From Chloroflexi bacterium CFX4 (GTDB lineage: Bacteria; Chloroflexota; Anaerolineae; Aggregatilineales; UBA2796), in assembly GCA_021404685.1 (NCBI GenBank), contig QWHC01000003.1, positions 177,874 to 241,873 on the forward strand: a stretch of 64,000 nucleotides of DNA. The letters run 5' to 3'. The first letter of the stretch is position 1, and each line of letters begins with the position of its first letter. Below, piece after piece: positions 34,168 through 43,920 of this stretch. Made by a program: the position numbers and the translations under genes. The notes under the pieces are model-generated. The model was not told the DNA's origin, ran no database searches, and saw only the letters and a list, made by a program, of their open reading frames with translations.

Positions 34168-37100
34168 GCGCGCCACACCAATTCTGCCATCCCAATCAAA
34201 TGTTGCCACCTCAGCATCACACAAGCGGCATACTCGCCTGGGTCTTGGACGGGCGGCTTCTTCAGATAGTACACCGTGCGTGGTCGTCCATTTTCCACTT
34301 CCACCAACGCCAAGATATAGTTTTCCGAGCGGTTGAGGGCAGTCAGAATCTCATTGTGGGTCAGCGCAACGGTTTCGGCATCAGCCTGCCTACCTTTCAC
34401 TTCAATCAGCCATAATGTACCATCAGGTGCGCGGCTCTCAATATCGTAGCCGCATTTGTCGGCACTCACATCCCTTGTCGCGCACTTGCGCCAACGCTCC
34501 ACAGCAAGAACCGTATTCATAGCAATCTGTTCAGTAGCACGGTTCTGGGCGAGGGCAGGCGTGGGCAGTTGGCTATCTTGCAAGCTATCCAGCAAACCCT
34601 GCGGCACAATCAGGGCGCGCCCGATCAGGCGTGGTGGTTGCGCTGAAATAGTACGCAGTGCTTCTAGCTCACGTTCGCGCCTGTGAAGGCGTTCTTTCAA
34701 TTCATTGCTCACTTTGCGTTCCCGATCAACATTCAGGCGGTCTCCTTTGCGCTCAAAGGCTAAAGCCTGTTGATCCGTCAATTGAATAATTTGAGTCAGG
34801 CGGGTTTGCACAGCCTGTTGAATGCGTTCAATCTGCGTGCTGCGCTGAGAACTCACACGGGCAAAATGCTCTGGCACAAGTATTTGTACGGCATGTTCCT
34901 GCACTATGCGCTCAAATTCAGCAGTATCAGGTGCCTGACTGGCTAGCCATGGGTCAAGGGTTGATTTTTGGGCGTCCTCTAGGGGCAGGTAATCAAGGTA
35001 GGGTGCATAGCCACCACCCATCAGCTCGCGGTCCATACTCACCTCAAAACAGCGCAATTCGGAAGAAACAATGCGCCCTGTGCCATCTTGCAAGTGGCTC
35101 TCCAGCAAGTAGAGCAGGCGCGGCTGCATATCGTGATCGTTTGGATCGAGCAGCACAGCGCCTTGGAGCAGTGTTTCATCCTCATACGCCTTTGTTAACC
35201 GAACAATGGCATCCAAAAGCGGGTGACCAGGTGTAATAAGGGTAGGCTGATCACGTTCTTGCGTTTGTTTTTTGTCGAAACAGATGCGCCCATAACGAGA
35301 AGCGATGGGTTCGTGGCGTAGCGCACTAGTGCAAATAACATCAGGCACGCGCACATCGCGGTAAATGCCATTTTTCAGGTCTAGGTATTTTCCACCCAGT
35401 GCCTCAAAAGCATCTTTGAAGAAGCCGCGAATATAATAAGGTTGCAAACGTCGCGCTTCGGCGCGCAGCATATCTTCACGAAGCTGGGTTAGGTGTGAGT
35501 CATCCAGTTGGAAGTCTATCAAGGCATGTTCTTTCAACAAGCGGCGAATGCGTTCTTGGTCGGCAGCGTTGTCCACGCGCTTAAAGAGTTTGGCGCGTGT
35601 GCTGGCGTCTTCGCCATAACGAATAGCCTCTACCAAAAGATCGCGCAGGGGCTGTTCGATGAACAAGCGTCCTAAAACATCGTAAACTTTGCCACCAAGC
35701 TGTTTACGAATCGTCTCAATCTTCTGCAAAAGGCGCTCGTAAACAGCACCTTCGCGGGTTTGGTTTGCCACCAAGTTCCACAGATAGCAAACTTCTCTCT
35801 GCCCAATACGGTGAATACGCCCAAAGCGCTGCTCAAGGCGGTTAGGATTCCATGGTAGATCGTAGTTCACCATAAGGTGAGCGGCGGTGTGCAGGTTAAT
35901 GCCTTCACCAGCGGCATCCGTGGCGATTAACACTAGCACATTCGGGTTATTGGTAAACTCTACCTGTGCCTTCAGCCGCTCCTCACGTGGCATCGCACCA
36001 TAAATTGTGACAACGGCAGACGGATCGCCAAGCAACTTGCTCACGCGCTCCTTCAAGTGGTTCAGTGTATCACGGTATTCTGTAAAGACGATTAGCTTAT
36101 GACGGCGGTGATGCTGCTCATCAAACATCTCGGCTGTATTTTGCAATAGATCAGCCAACTCTTCCCATTTGCGGTCCATATTGGACTCAATCACTTGCTT
36201 GGCAAGCCATTCAAGATTGAGCAAGGTGTCAATTTCGCGGCGCAGCTCGGCAATGGTGCTTGCCGTCGTAGCGCTATCAGCGATTTCATGTTCAATGTGT
36301 TCCCGCTCAGGATCAGGTGCTTCATCAAAATCATCCCACTCATCAAGATCAAATGAGCGTTTCTGTTTAAGGTCTTGTTCTTGCCAACGACGCTCTAAGC
36401 GTTTACGGCGGTTTTGAAGCGAACGCCAAATGGCATATGGTGAGGAAGCAAAACGGCGTTGCAGGGCAGTGAGGGCAAAGCCGACTGTGTTCTTCTTCTT
36501 GCTATCCATGCTATCAGCACGGTTGAATTCATGCTGCACATAACCCGTCAGCTTTTTATAAAGCTGCATTTCAAGATCGGAGAGTTCATAGGCAACCGTG
36601 CTGGCAAGGCGTTCGGGAAAGAGCGGCTCGCCTGCAAATGTTTTAAGGTTTTCCTTGACCATACGGCGCATCAGGTCAGAAAGATCAATACTGGGTAGGG
36701 TCTGTCTCTTAAAGGTGCGGTGCATGTGAAAGCGATCCGAATCGAGCAGGCGCAGAAAAGTTTGGAAGTCAGCCTCTTTGCCGTTGTGCGGGGTGGCAGT
36801 CATCAGCAAGAAATGGCGCGTATGTGCGCTCAGTTTTTCGCCAAAACTGTAGCGTTTCGTGCGTTTGATCTCACCACCATTAAAAGGCGCAGACATCTTA
36901 TGCGCCTCGTCCACAATGACAATATCCCAAGGCGAGGCAGTCAAGAGTAGTGTTTGCCAGCGTTCCGTGCGGCTGAACTGGTCAAGGCGGATAATGAACA
37001 AATCGCTTTCATCGAACGGGTTTTTGTGATAGGCGTTCTCAAGCACATCGCGGGTCATAATTTTGAAAGACAAGGTGAATTTATCATACATTTCGGCTTG

Positions 37101-37601
37101 CCACTGTTCAACAAGGCTGCCGGGCGCGCAGATTAGGCAGCGGCGCACGTCGTTACGCATGATCAACTCGCGGATGAGCAAGCCTGCCATAATGGTTTTG
37201 CCCGCACCAGGGTCATCTGCTAAGAGGAAGCGCAATGGCAAACGTGGCAGCATAGCTTCATAAACAGCACTAAGTTGGTGCGGCAGCGGCTCGATATTGG
37301 AAATGTTAACGGCAAGTTGCGGGTCAAAGGTATGAGCAAGCTCGATGCGGCGTGCCTCAGCCGCACGTCGAAAACGGCGGGCGTCAAGCCTTAAATCCCA
37401 AGCTGTGCGCGCAGTGGCAAGGCTGAGCGAAGGTTCATCTTTACGATAGAGTAACTGCTCACCGAACCTGCCGTCTTCTGAACGATAAACGACGCTTAGG
37501 GCGGTTTGCCCTTGCATAGTTGCAGAGATGATCCGTACAGCGGTATTGGGCAGAATGCCATTGATAACGACATTAGGTATGATGTCTTCGAGTTTCAGCA
37601 C
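34164..37601 (-). CDS. SNF2-type helicase with C-terminal DUF3883 domain (DrmD-like)
   Basis: Large superfamily 2 ATPase of 1145 residues. The Walker A is LADDPGAGKTIMAGLLIREL near residue 130, the DEAH-type box is IVDEAHKMS near 226, then LMTATPHNGKEADF and the helicase C-terminal domain with YDLPWNPNRLEQRFGRIHRIGQ. The last 120 residues match DUF3883, a PD-(D/E)xK-like nuclease fold, with GYDIES and LWLIEVKG. Overall it resembles the DISARM helicase DrmD, but no drmA, drmB or methylase is adjacent. Start is GTG with no clear ribosome site. Confidence 0.88.
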   Translation of the reverse strand: MLKLEDIIPNVVINGILPNTAVRIISATMQGQTALSVVYRSEDGRFGEQLLYRKDEPSLSLATARTAWDLRLDARRFRRAAEARRIELAHTFDPQLAVNISNIEPLPHQLSAVYEAMLPRLPLRFLLADDPGAGKTIMAGLLIRELIMRNDVRRCLICAPGSLVEQWQAEMYDKFTLSFKIMTRDVLENAYHKNPFDESDLFIIRLDQFSRTERWQTLLLTASPWDIVIVDEAHKMSAPFNGGEIKRTKRYSFGEKLSAHTRHFLLMTATPHNGKEADFQTFLRLLDSDRFHMHRTFKRQTLPSIDLSDLMRRMVKENLKTFAGEPLFPERLASTVAYELSDLEMQLYKKLTGYVQHEFNRADSMDSKKKNTVGFALTALQRRFASSPYAIWRSLQNRRKRLERRWQEQDLKQKRSFDLDEWDDFDEAPDPEREHIEHEIADSATTASTIAELRREIDTLLNLEWLAKQVIESNMDRKWEELADLLQNTAEMFDEQHHRRHKLIVFTEYRDTLNHLKERVSKLLGDPSAVVTIYGAMPREERLKAQVEFTNNPNVLVLIATDAAGEGINLHTAAHLMVNYDLPWNPNRLEQRFGRIHRIGQREVCYLWNLVANQTREGAVYERLLQKIETIRKQLGGKVYDVLGRLFIEQPLRDLLVEAIRYGEDASTRAKLFKRVDNAADQERIRRLLKEHALIDFQLDDSHLTQLREDMLRAEARRLQPYYIRGFFKDAFEALGGKYLDLKNGIYRDVRVPDVICTSALRHEPIASRYGRICFDKKQTQERDQPTLITPGHPLLDAIVRLTKAYEDETLLQGAVLLDPNDHDMQPRLLYLLESHLQDGTGRIVSSELRCFEVSMDRELMGGGYAPYLDYLPLEDAQKSTLDPWLASQAPDTAEFERIVQEHAVQILVPEHFARVSSQRSTQIERIQQAVQTRLTQIIQLTDQQALAFERKGDRLNVDRERKVSNELKERLHRRERELEALRTISAQPPRLIGRALIVPQGLLDSLQDSQLPTPALAQNRATEQIAMNTVLAVERWRKCATRDVSADKCGYDIESRAPDGTLWLIEVKGRQADAETVALTHNEILTALNRSENYILALVEVENGRPRTVYYLKKPPVQDPGEYAACVMLRWQHLIGMAELVWRA

Positions 37602-38068
37602 GGTTAAGGTACTTGCTTTTCTTTGGAAAATGCGCTTGAAATAATATTAACAATTTCATGTAAAAACAAAAAACCATCTTTGAGGTGGGCTTTCTCTCCG
37701 CCGTGAGCATATCCGAGACGCGCAGCGCCTTCGGCGAGGCTCTGGCAGATGAGCGCAGCCATCATCCCTGAACGTCTGTAGTGCAGCCCGAACAGACCAA
37801 GCTATGTCCGCTTGTTAATCATGTGGACGCACCCTAAGGTATTTTGATGCGCCGCGCGCTGATCACGGGGCAATTCTCTATAATTTCACTTAATATTTTC
37901 TTAAACAATCTGATGTTATGGAATTCGCCTAATCTTAGCCATTTCTTAAAGCTGAGTTAACCAACTCGCCCATCGCTCTTAACCTGTGATCGCTAACTTC
38001 TACTGTGCATGGTGAATGTTTGTGCATCTTGCTATGCAAAAGTTAAGGCATACAGGAGAAACCCATAC
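37602..38068. other. Divergent intergenic region before the phosphate operon
   Basis: Between the helicase start and the PstS-fusion start. The left part holds no recognisable feature. The right part carries the tandem repeat array at 37889-37984, described separately. A translational start 60 nt upstream of the chosen PstS start (38009) is not favoured. Confidence 0.55.
37889..37984 (+). promoter_or_regulatory. Tandem 11-bp-spaced PHO-box-like repeats
   Basis: CTTAATA (37889) and CTTAAAC (37900) are 11 bp apart. CTTAGCC (37934), CTTAAAG (37945), GTTAACC (37956) and CTTAACC (37978) lie at 11, 11 and 22 bp. The heptamers and the helical-turn spacing match PhoB/PhoP/SphR-type PHO boxes, which are direct repeats on an 11-bp period. 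They end about 85 nt before the PstS start, which fits phosphate-starvation activation. Confidence 0.75.
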
Positions 38069-39445
38069 ATGAAGGCTCGTATCATTGCTTTGATCGCCTT
38101 GGTTGCGGTCTTGGTCGCGCCGTTGGCTGCGATCAACGCACAGGGCGGCAACACAATCGTGGATATTGCCGCTGGCAACGAAAACTTTAAGACGTTGGTG
38201 GCTGCGGTGACGGCTGCTGGCTTGGTCGAGACGCTCAGCGGCGAAGGTCCCTTCACCGTTTTTGCGCCCACGGATGAGGCATTTGCCAAAGTCCCTGCCT
38301 ATGTGATCGAGTACCTGCTCAAGCCTGAGAACAAAGACTTGCTGGTTCGCGTGCTGACCTATCACGTGCTGCCCGGCAAGGCAATGGCTGCCGATGCCAT
38401 GGGCTTGGTTGGCAAGACGGCTGCCACCGTTGAAGGCGGCGAGGTTGAGTTCACCATGCTCGGTGATGCGCTGAAGATCAACAGCGCCAAGATCGTGGCG
38501 ACCGATATTGAGGCAAGCAACGGCGTGATCCATGTCATTGACACGGTGATCATCCCTGCAGTTGAACTGCCCGAAGTGAACCCTGCCGCTGTGACGGGTA
38601 ACATCATCACCGCCGGCAGCTCGACGGTCTTCCCACTCAGCCGCGCCACCGCCGACCTGTTCCGTGCCGAAGGCTTTGCCGAGAACGTCGAAGTTGCTTC
38701 CATCGGTTCGGGTGCAGGTTACGAGCGCTTCTGCAAGGCGGGCGAGTCCGACATTGCCAACGCCAGCCGCCGCATCCGCGCCAGCGAACTGGCTGACTGC
38801 GCCGCCATCGGTCGCGAGCCGGTGCTGGAGTTCTATGTAGCCATTGACGCCCTTGCCGTTGTGGTGAGCGTTGAGAACACCTATGTGGACAGCCTGACCA
38901 AAGAGCAGCTTGCGGCTGTCTTCAGCGGCACTGCCAAGACTTGGGCAGATGTGAACCCCGCGTGGCCCGCAGACCCAATCACCCTGTTCAGCCCCGGCTC
39001 GGACAGCGGCACCTTCGACTTCTTCGTGGAAGAAATCTTTGCCCGCGATGCCACGAAGCTGCTAGAAGCGCCCGGCGTTCAGTTGAGCGAGGATGACAAC
39101 GTGCTGGTGGAAGGTGTCTCCGGCAGCCGCGGTGCCATCGGCTACTTCGGCTACGCTTACGTTCCGCCGAACGCAGCCAAGATCCGCCCCATCGCCATCG
39201 AGGGTGTGGAGCCAAACGCTGTGACCGCCGAGTCTGGTGCATATGCGCTGGCACGCCCGCTGTTCCTCTACACCACGCCTGCCATCATGCAGGAAAAGCC
39301 TCAGGTGGCTGCTTTCATCAACTTCTACCTGCAAAACTTGGACAACACACTTGGCACGGAGCCAGGCAAGGTTGCTTACTTCCCGGTTAGCTCGGACTCC
39401 GTCAACCTCGCCAAGCTGGCTTGGTTGGTGGGCGCTGGCGAGTAA
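38069..39445 (+). CDS. Fasciclin (FAS1) domain fused to a PstS-type phosphate-binding protein
   Basis: Exported 458-residue protein with signal peptide (IIALIALVAVLVAPLAAINA). Residues about 27-160 form a FAS1 domain (FTVFAPTDEAFAKVP, LTYHVLPGK, NGVIHVIDTVIIP). Residues about 175-458 form a PstS periplasmic binding protein (ITAGSSTVFPLSRA, GSGAGYERFCKAGESDIANASR, SPGSDSGTFDFF). FAS1 domains mediate adhesion, so phosphate capture may be tied to the cell surface or wall. I chose ATG 38069 with AGGAG upstream over 38009. The frame is continuous, so the fusion is real in this sequence. Confidence 0.9.
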   Translation: MKARIIALIALVAVLVAPLAAINAQGGNTIVDIAAGNENFKTLVAAVTAAGLVETLSGEGPFTVFAPTDEAFAKVPAYVIEYLLKPENKDLLVRVLTYHVLPGKAMAADAMGLVGKTAATVEGGEVEFTMLGDALKINSAKIVATDIEASNGVIHVIDTVIIPAVELPEVNPAAVTGNIITAGSSTVFPLSRATADLFRAEGFAENVEVASIGSGAGYERFCKAGESDIANASRRIRASELADCAAIGREPVLEFYVAIDALAVVVSVENTYVDSLTKEQLAAVFSGTAKTWADVNPAWPADPITLFSPGSDSGTFDFFVEEIFARDATKLLEAPGVQLSEDDNVLVEGVSGSRGAIGYFGYAYVPPNAAKIRPIAIEGVEPNAVTAESGAYALARPLFLYTTPAIMQEKPQVAAFINFYLQNLDNTLGTEPGKVAYFPVSSDSVNLAKLAWLVGAGE

Positions 39446-39466
39446 GTCGGTTGGTTTTCACCTGAG

Positions 39467-39503
39467 AAAAGGGAGGCGGGCGGCTGTGTCCGTCTCCCCT
39501 TTT
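39467..39503 (+). terminator. Attenuating hairpin between pstS and pstC
   Basis: AAAAGGGAGGCGG (39467 on) can pair with the CCGTCTCCCCTTTT segment ending at 39503 with small bulges, closing a short GC loop, followed by GCCTTTC. It would reduce transcription into the permease genes, matching the common need for excess binding protein. Confidence 0.5.
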
Positions 39504-39568
39504 GCCTTTCAGCGCGGTGTGGCAGTGCCTCGCCACCTTTCCCCTGTTTTCTAGGAGCGCCATAAGCT

Positions 39569-40780
39569 ATGACACTGGAAACACAAGCCGAACCTTCTGC
39601 CCTCCGCACGTCTACCGCAGCGGATCGGCTGACGCGGGCGGGCGAGATGGCTAGTCTTGCCAAACGCCCACGCCCTTTTGAAGATTTCATCCGTCTAACC
39701 TTGTTCTTGTGCGGTCTTGCCTCTATCCTGACCACGCTTGGTATTGTGGTCGTCCTATCCACTGAGGCGATCAACTTCTTCACACGCTACGGCTTCCGCA
39801 GTTCGGTGCAGCTACTGACTGAATCTATGGATGCCGAGACAACCACTGTCCGCGTCAATGGCATTGGAACACAGCCACGTGTCGGGCAGATCATTCAATT
39901 CAATGAAGAAGATATGCGTATTGAGCGTATCGTTGATCAGACAACCTATATTGTGGAACGCGGCGTGCTTGGCACCAGACCGGCAGTGCATCGTGAAGGG
40001 GTGACCATGTTCCTTGGTGAACAGGTCAGCATCATCGAATTTCTAACTGGCACGCGCTGGGTGCCGCAAGGCGCTGATTTCGGCGTGCTGCCGCTGCTCA
40101 TGGCAACGCTGATGACCAGCTTCATCGCCATGCTGATTGCGGGACCGGTTGGTTTGGGCGCAGCGGTCTACCTGAGCGAATATGCCTCAGCACGTGTGCG
40201 CGCAATTCTCAAACCTATTTTGGAGATTTTGGCGGCAGTGCCAACAGTGGTCTACGGTTATTTTGCCCTCACCCTCATTACGCCGACGCTGCGCGGCATT
40301 TTCTATCAAGGCAATATGGGTGCCTATAACCAACTGGCAGCCGGCTTGGCGATGGGCATTATGATCATCCCGACCATTGCCTCCGTCAGTGAAGATGCAC
40401 TGAGCGCCGTGCCGCGCAGCCTACGCGAAGGCAGCTATGGGCTGGGTGCCACCCGCCGCGAGACGATCTTCCGCGTGCTGCTGCCGGCTGCTCTTTCGGG
40501 CATTTTGGCTGCCTTCATCTTGGGCGTTTCGCGTGCAGTGGGCGAGACGATGATCGTGGCAATCGCCTCTGGTGCGGGACCGAATTTCTCGCTCAATCCG
40601 CTGGATGCCGCCGAGACGATGACCGGTCACATTGCGCGTATCAGCACGGGCGACCTGAGCTTTAACTCAGTAGACTACAACAGCTTGTTCGCCATTGGCT
40701 TAACGCTGTTCTCGGTCACCCTTGTCCTAAACCTAGTCAGCAACCTAATCCGCCGCCGCTTTAGAGAGGTGTACCAATGA
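39569..40780 (+). CDS. pstC: Phosphate ABC transporter permease PstC, with extra extracytoplasmic insert
   Basis: Membrane subunit of 403 residues with the EAA-type loop RSLREGSYGLGATRRETIFRVLLPAALSG. Normal PstC is nearer 300. The excess is about 60 residues (80-140) between the first and second membrane helices. That insert has a repeat-like motif (TTTVRVNGIG, then TYIVERGVLGTRPAVHREG) recalling extracellular or phage-type beta domains. It may contact the FAS1-PstS protein. A GGAGCG site precedes the ATG. Stop overlaps the PstA start by 4 nt. Confidence 0.92.
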   Translation: MTLETQAEPSALRTSTAADRLTRAGEMASLAKRPRPFEDFIRLTLFLCGLASILTTLGIVVVLSTEAINFFTRYGFRSSVQLLTESMDAETTTVRVNGIGTQPRVGQIIQFNEEDMRIERIVDQTTYIVERGVLGTRPAVHREGVTMFLGEQVSIIEFLTGTRWVPQGADFGVLPLLMATLMTSFIAMLIAGPVGLGAAVYLSEYASARVRAILKPILEILAAVPTVVYGYFALTLITPTLRGIFYQGNMGAYNQLAAGLAMGIMIIPTIASVSEDALSAVPRSLREGSYGLGATRRETIFRVLLPAALSGILAAFILGVSRAVGETMIVAIASGAGPNFSLNPLDAAETMTGHIARISTGDLSFNSVDYNSLFAIGLTLFSVTLVLNLVSNLIRRRFREVYQ

Positions 40781-43068
40781 CCGAAAGCACGCTCAAACCA
40801 CGCCGTGGCATGGTGGATACCGAAAGCGCCAAGCGTGGCTTGCCGTTTTACGTCTTGATCCTGATTTTGCTAGTGAGTGCTGCCTTGCTGACGGCGGCAT
40901 GGTTGCTGCTACCGTGGATCGCAGAAGACTCAACGGCTGTGCCAGTTGGTGTGGAACTGCTCAATGGCAGCGGCTTCCGCGCCTTCGCACCCATGTGGCT
41001 AATCCCGCTGGCTGCCTTCTTCCTCGTCTATGCGGCGTTCCCGCGCATCTTGCGCCCTATCTTGCAGATTTTAGTGTTGCCGTTGCGCGCTATCCCTGCT
41101 GCCTTTGGGATTGGCAGCTTGCGCCCGGCGCGCTTTGTGCCGCCGCCGATTTCGCTGCCCGCGGCGCGCACGGCGGGCATCCTGATCCTAGTCAGTCTCG
41201 TCTACTTCCTGCTCTACAAAGGTCAGGTTACGCGCAGCCTGTTAGAAGCGTTGGCAGCCATCGGCATTGCTTATTGGGTTGCCTTTGCGGTGGCGTTCAT
41301 CGCCCTGAATATTTGGCGCATCACACCGGATATGACGGGCATGTTCAGGGCAGAGGATGAAGTGCTGGAGCGCAGCGAAAACGGCTTGATGCCGTCCGAA
41401 TCTGTGTTGCAGCGCACCTTGCGCGCCCGCAAAACGACAGCCAGCTTGTGGCGGACGGCGTTCTTCATCGCCAACATTGTCGGTCTGTTCGCCCTGGTTG
41501 TGTTGCTGCTGAACATCCTCAACCAATCCTTTGGCTATGTGCTGGTCAACTATACCATCAAGCCTGCTGAGCTAAGCCCGAACAAACCGTTAGAAGCACT
41601 CAGCGAGCCTGAACTGGCACGCCTGTTTGAGGATAAAGTCTCGCTCAACCGTCTGCGTACCATCACCCGTGATAACCTGCTCAACCGCCAATTCTCGCCC
41701 ACACGGCTTTTCGGCGCACAGATAACGCAGATTTTCCCAGAAATCGCCTTCGATCCTGAGCGTACTGATCAGACCGTCAGCCGTGCGCTGGGCGCCAAAC
41801 CGTTCCCGACCATCAGCGCCAACGAACGCCTGACCGTTTTTTCGCTCGGCTTAGGCATTCCGCGTGAGACGCTTGCCGATCAGCCGATCAGTGTTGCTTT
41901 CGCAGGTAAAACCTTCGATGCCGCCATTGCCGAAGACACACTGCGCGAAATCAGCATAGAGAAATTGGCGGCGCTCCTGGCAGCCAATGCTCCGAATGGC
42001 AGTATAACGGTGGACTTCCTGCTCGGCGAGCCTGTTAAACTGCTCTTCGCCAACCGAACTTTCCGTCCAGAAGTGGCAGACAAGCGCTATGAACAACTTA
42101 GCGCTACAGAACTGATCGATCTGCTTGAAGATAACCTCGATACAGCGCAACTCTACCGCATCATCGTGCGTGATGTTGCCCAACTGCGCTATGACCAAAC
42201 GTGGACGTTCCTAGAATCAGTGACGAACTACGACGGCATCCTTGCTCAGGTGCAGGCAGATGAGGCTTTGCGGCAAGGCGAACTGCGCTTTCACTCGTGG
42301 CTCTCGCTCGATTTTATCACCAGTGAGCTAACCGCATCGCCCGCGACCACCGGTCTGCGTACCTCGCTGCTCGGTTCGCTGTGGGTGATCATTCTGACGA
42401 TCTTGATCGCATTGCCGCTTGGCGTTGGCGCCGCGGTCTACCTTGAGGAATACGCTGAGAAAAACCTGCTCAACGCCGTGATCGAGACCAACATCCGCAA
42501 TCTGGCAGGCGTGCCGTCTATCATCTACGGTATGCTTGGCTTGGCGATCTTTGTCCGCACGCTGGAGCAGCTTACCAGCGGCGCGTTTGTGGGCGTCACC
42601 GACTCGAACGGGCGCACTGTCATCTCGGCTGCCTTCACCATGGCACTGCTGATCTTGCCGGTGGTCATCATCAACGCACAAGAGGCAATCCGCGCTGTGC
42701 CGCCCTCTATCCGTGAGGCAAGCTATGGTGTGGGTGCCACCAAGTGGCAGACCACGTCGCGGCAGGTGTTGCCGGCTGCCTTCCCTGGCATCCTGACGGG
42801 CTTGATCTTGTCCGTTTCGCGTGCGGTGGGCGAAACAGCGCCGTTGCTGGTGGTCGGTGGTCTAACGTTCACGCTAATTGACCCGAACGGACCGTTCTCT
42901 AAGTTTTCCGTCGTACCGATCCAAGTCTACAGTTGGACGGCTGATCCGGCGATTGGCTTCCGTAATGTGGCAGCCGCCGCGATCATCGTGCTGTTGGTTG
43001 TGCTGCTGACATTGAATACAACCGCTATTATCCTACGCCAACGCCTGAGCAAGAATCTGAGAGGGTAA
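40777..43068 (+). CDS. pstA: Phosphate ABC transporter permease PstA, greatly enlarged
   Basis: The final about 240 residues (from about 524) are a normal PstA permease with [21 protein letters not shown]. The protein totals 763 residues instead of about 290. The N-terminal 520 contain about four or five membrane segments and a large soluble domain (about 265-515) with internal resemblance, for example two [16 protein letters not shown] stretches. The function of this addition is unknown. It shares an unbroken frame with the permease. Confidence 0.9.
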   Translation: MTESTLKPRRGMVDTESAKRGLPFYVLILILLVSAALLTAAWLLLPWIAEDSTAVPVGVELLNGSGFRAFAPMWLIPLAAFFLVYAAFPRILRPILQILVLPLRAIPAAFGIGSLRPARFVPPPISLPAARTAGILILVSLVYFLLYKGQVTRSLLEALAAIGIAYWVAFAVAFIALNIWRITPDMTGMFRAEDEVLERSENGLMPSESVLQRTLRARKTTASLWRTAFFIANIVGLFALVVLLLNILNQSFGYVLVNYTIKPAELSPNKPLEALSEPELARLFEDKVSLNRLRTITRDNLLNRQFSPTRLFGAQITQIFPEIAFDPERTDQTVSRALGAKPFPTISANERLTVFSLGLGIPRETLADQPISVAFAGKTFDAAIAEDTLREISIEKLAALLAANAPNGSITVDFLLGEPVKLLFANRTFRPEVADKRYEQLSATELIDLLEDNLDTAQLYRIIVRDVAQLRYDQTWTFLESVTNYDGILAQVQADEALRQGELRFHSWLSLDFITSELTASPATTGLRTSLLGSLWVIILTILIALPLGVGAAVYLEEYAEKNLLNAVIETNIRNLAGVPSIIYGMLGLAIFVRTLEQLTSGAFVGVTDSNGRTVISAAFTMALLILPVVIINAQEAIRAVPPSIREASYGVGATKWQTTSRQVLPAAFPGILTGLILSVSRAVGETAPLLVVGGLTFTLIDPNGPFSKFSVVPIQVYSWTADPAIGFRNVAAAAIIVLLVVLLTLNTTAIILRQRLSKNLRG

Positions 43069-43076
43069 ACGTCATC

Positions 43077-43865
43077 ATGAGTCAAAATGGAACTAGCTAT
43101 GCCGTTCAACTGAAGGGCATGAACGTTTTCTATTCGGCGCATAAGGCAGTCGAAGATATCACGATGGATATTGGGCGTGGGCAGATTACCGCCTTTATCG
43201 GACCTTCGGGCTGTGGCAAAAGCACAGTACTGCGCGCCATCAACCGCATGAACGATCTGATTCCCGGTGCGCGTGTGGAAGGCGAAGTCATCTTCCGTGG
43301 GCAAAACCTCTACCAATCTGGCATTGATCCGGTTGAGGTGCGCCGCCGTATTGGGATGGTCTTTCAGAAGCCGAATCCGTTCCCGAAGTCTATTTACGAC
43401 AATGTCGCTTACGGTCCGCGTATTCTGGGCGTGCGCGATACACGCACCCTTGATGAAATCGTGGAGACCAGCTTGCGCGCTTCCGCACTGTGGGACGAAG
43501 TGAAGGATGACTACAAGAAGAAGAACGGCTTGGCGCTTTCGGGCGGTCAACAGCAGCGCTTGTGCATTGCGCGCACGCTTGCCGTGGAGCCTGAAATCAT
43601 CCTGATGGATGAGCCTTGCTCAGCGCTCGATCCGATCTCAACGCTGCGTATTGAAGACCTGATGCGCGAGCTGAGCAAGAACTACACCATCGTCTTGGTG
43701 ACGCATAACATGCAGCAAGCCTCGCGTGTTTCGGATATGACCGCCTTCTTCCTGAGCGATGAAACGCGCACGGGCAAGCTGATTGAGTTCAACCCAACCA
43801 CGCAAATCTTCACGCGCCCTGCGGATAAGCGCACCGAAGACTATATCTCCGGACGTTTCGGCTGA
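43077..43865 (+). CDS. pstB: Phosphate ABC transporter ATPase PstB
   Basis: ATPase of 262 residues: Walker [22 protein letters not shown], signature [19 protein letters not shown], Walker [34 protein letters not shown] is PstB-specific. It follows pstA after 8 nt. No phoU or sensor kinase gene follows; the transcript ends at the hairpin at 43889. Confidence 0.97.
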   Translation: MSQNGTSYAVQLKGMNVFYSAHKAVEDITMDIGRGQITAFIGPSGCGKSTVLRAINRMNDLIPGARVEGEVIFRGQNLYQSGIDPVEVRRRIGMVFQKPNPFPKSIYDNVAYGPRILGVRDTRTLDEIVETSLRASALWDEVKDDYKKKNGLALSGGQQQRLCIARTLAVEPEIILMDEPCSALDPISTLRIEDLMRELSKNYTIVLVTHNMQQASRVSDMTAFFLSDETRTGKLIEFNPTTQIFTRPADKRTEDYISGRFG

Positions 43866-43888
43866 TCCCGATTCGCCTTCACAAACAC

Positions 43889-43920
43889 ACAGGACGGCGT
43901 TATTACCGTCCTGTTTTGTT
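43889..43920 (+). terminator. Terminator of the pst operon
   Basis: ACAGGACGG (43889-43897) pairs with CCGTCCTGT (43906-43914) over an 8-nt loop, followed by TTTGTTT. It also overlaps the stop of the convergent membrane-protein gene, so it may act in both directions. Confidence 0.75.

Noticed and set aside
34164..37601. A complete DISARM defence system
   Set aside because: Only a DrmD-like helicase is present; drmA, drmB and a methylase are absent in the window.
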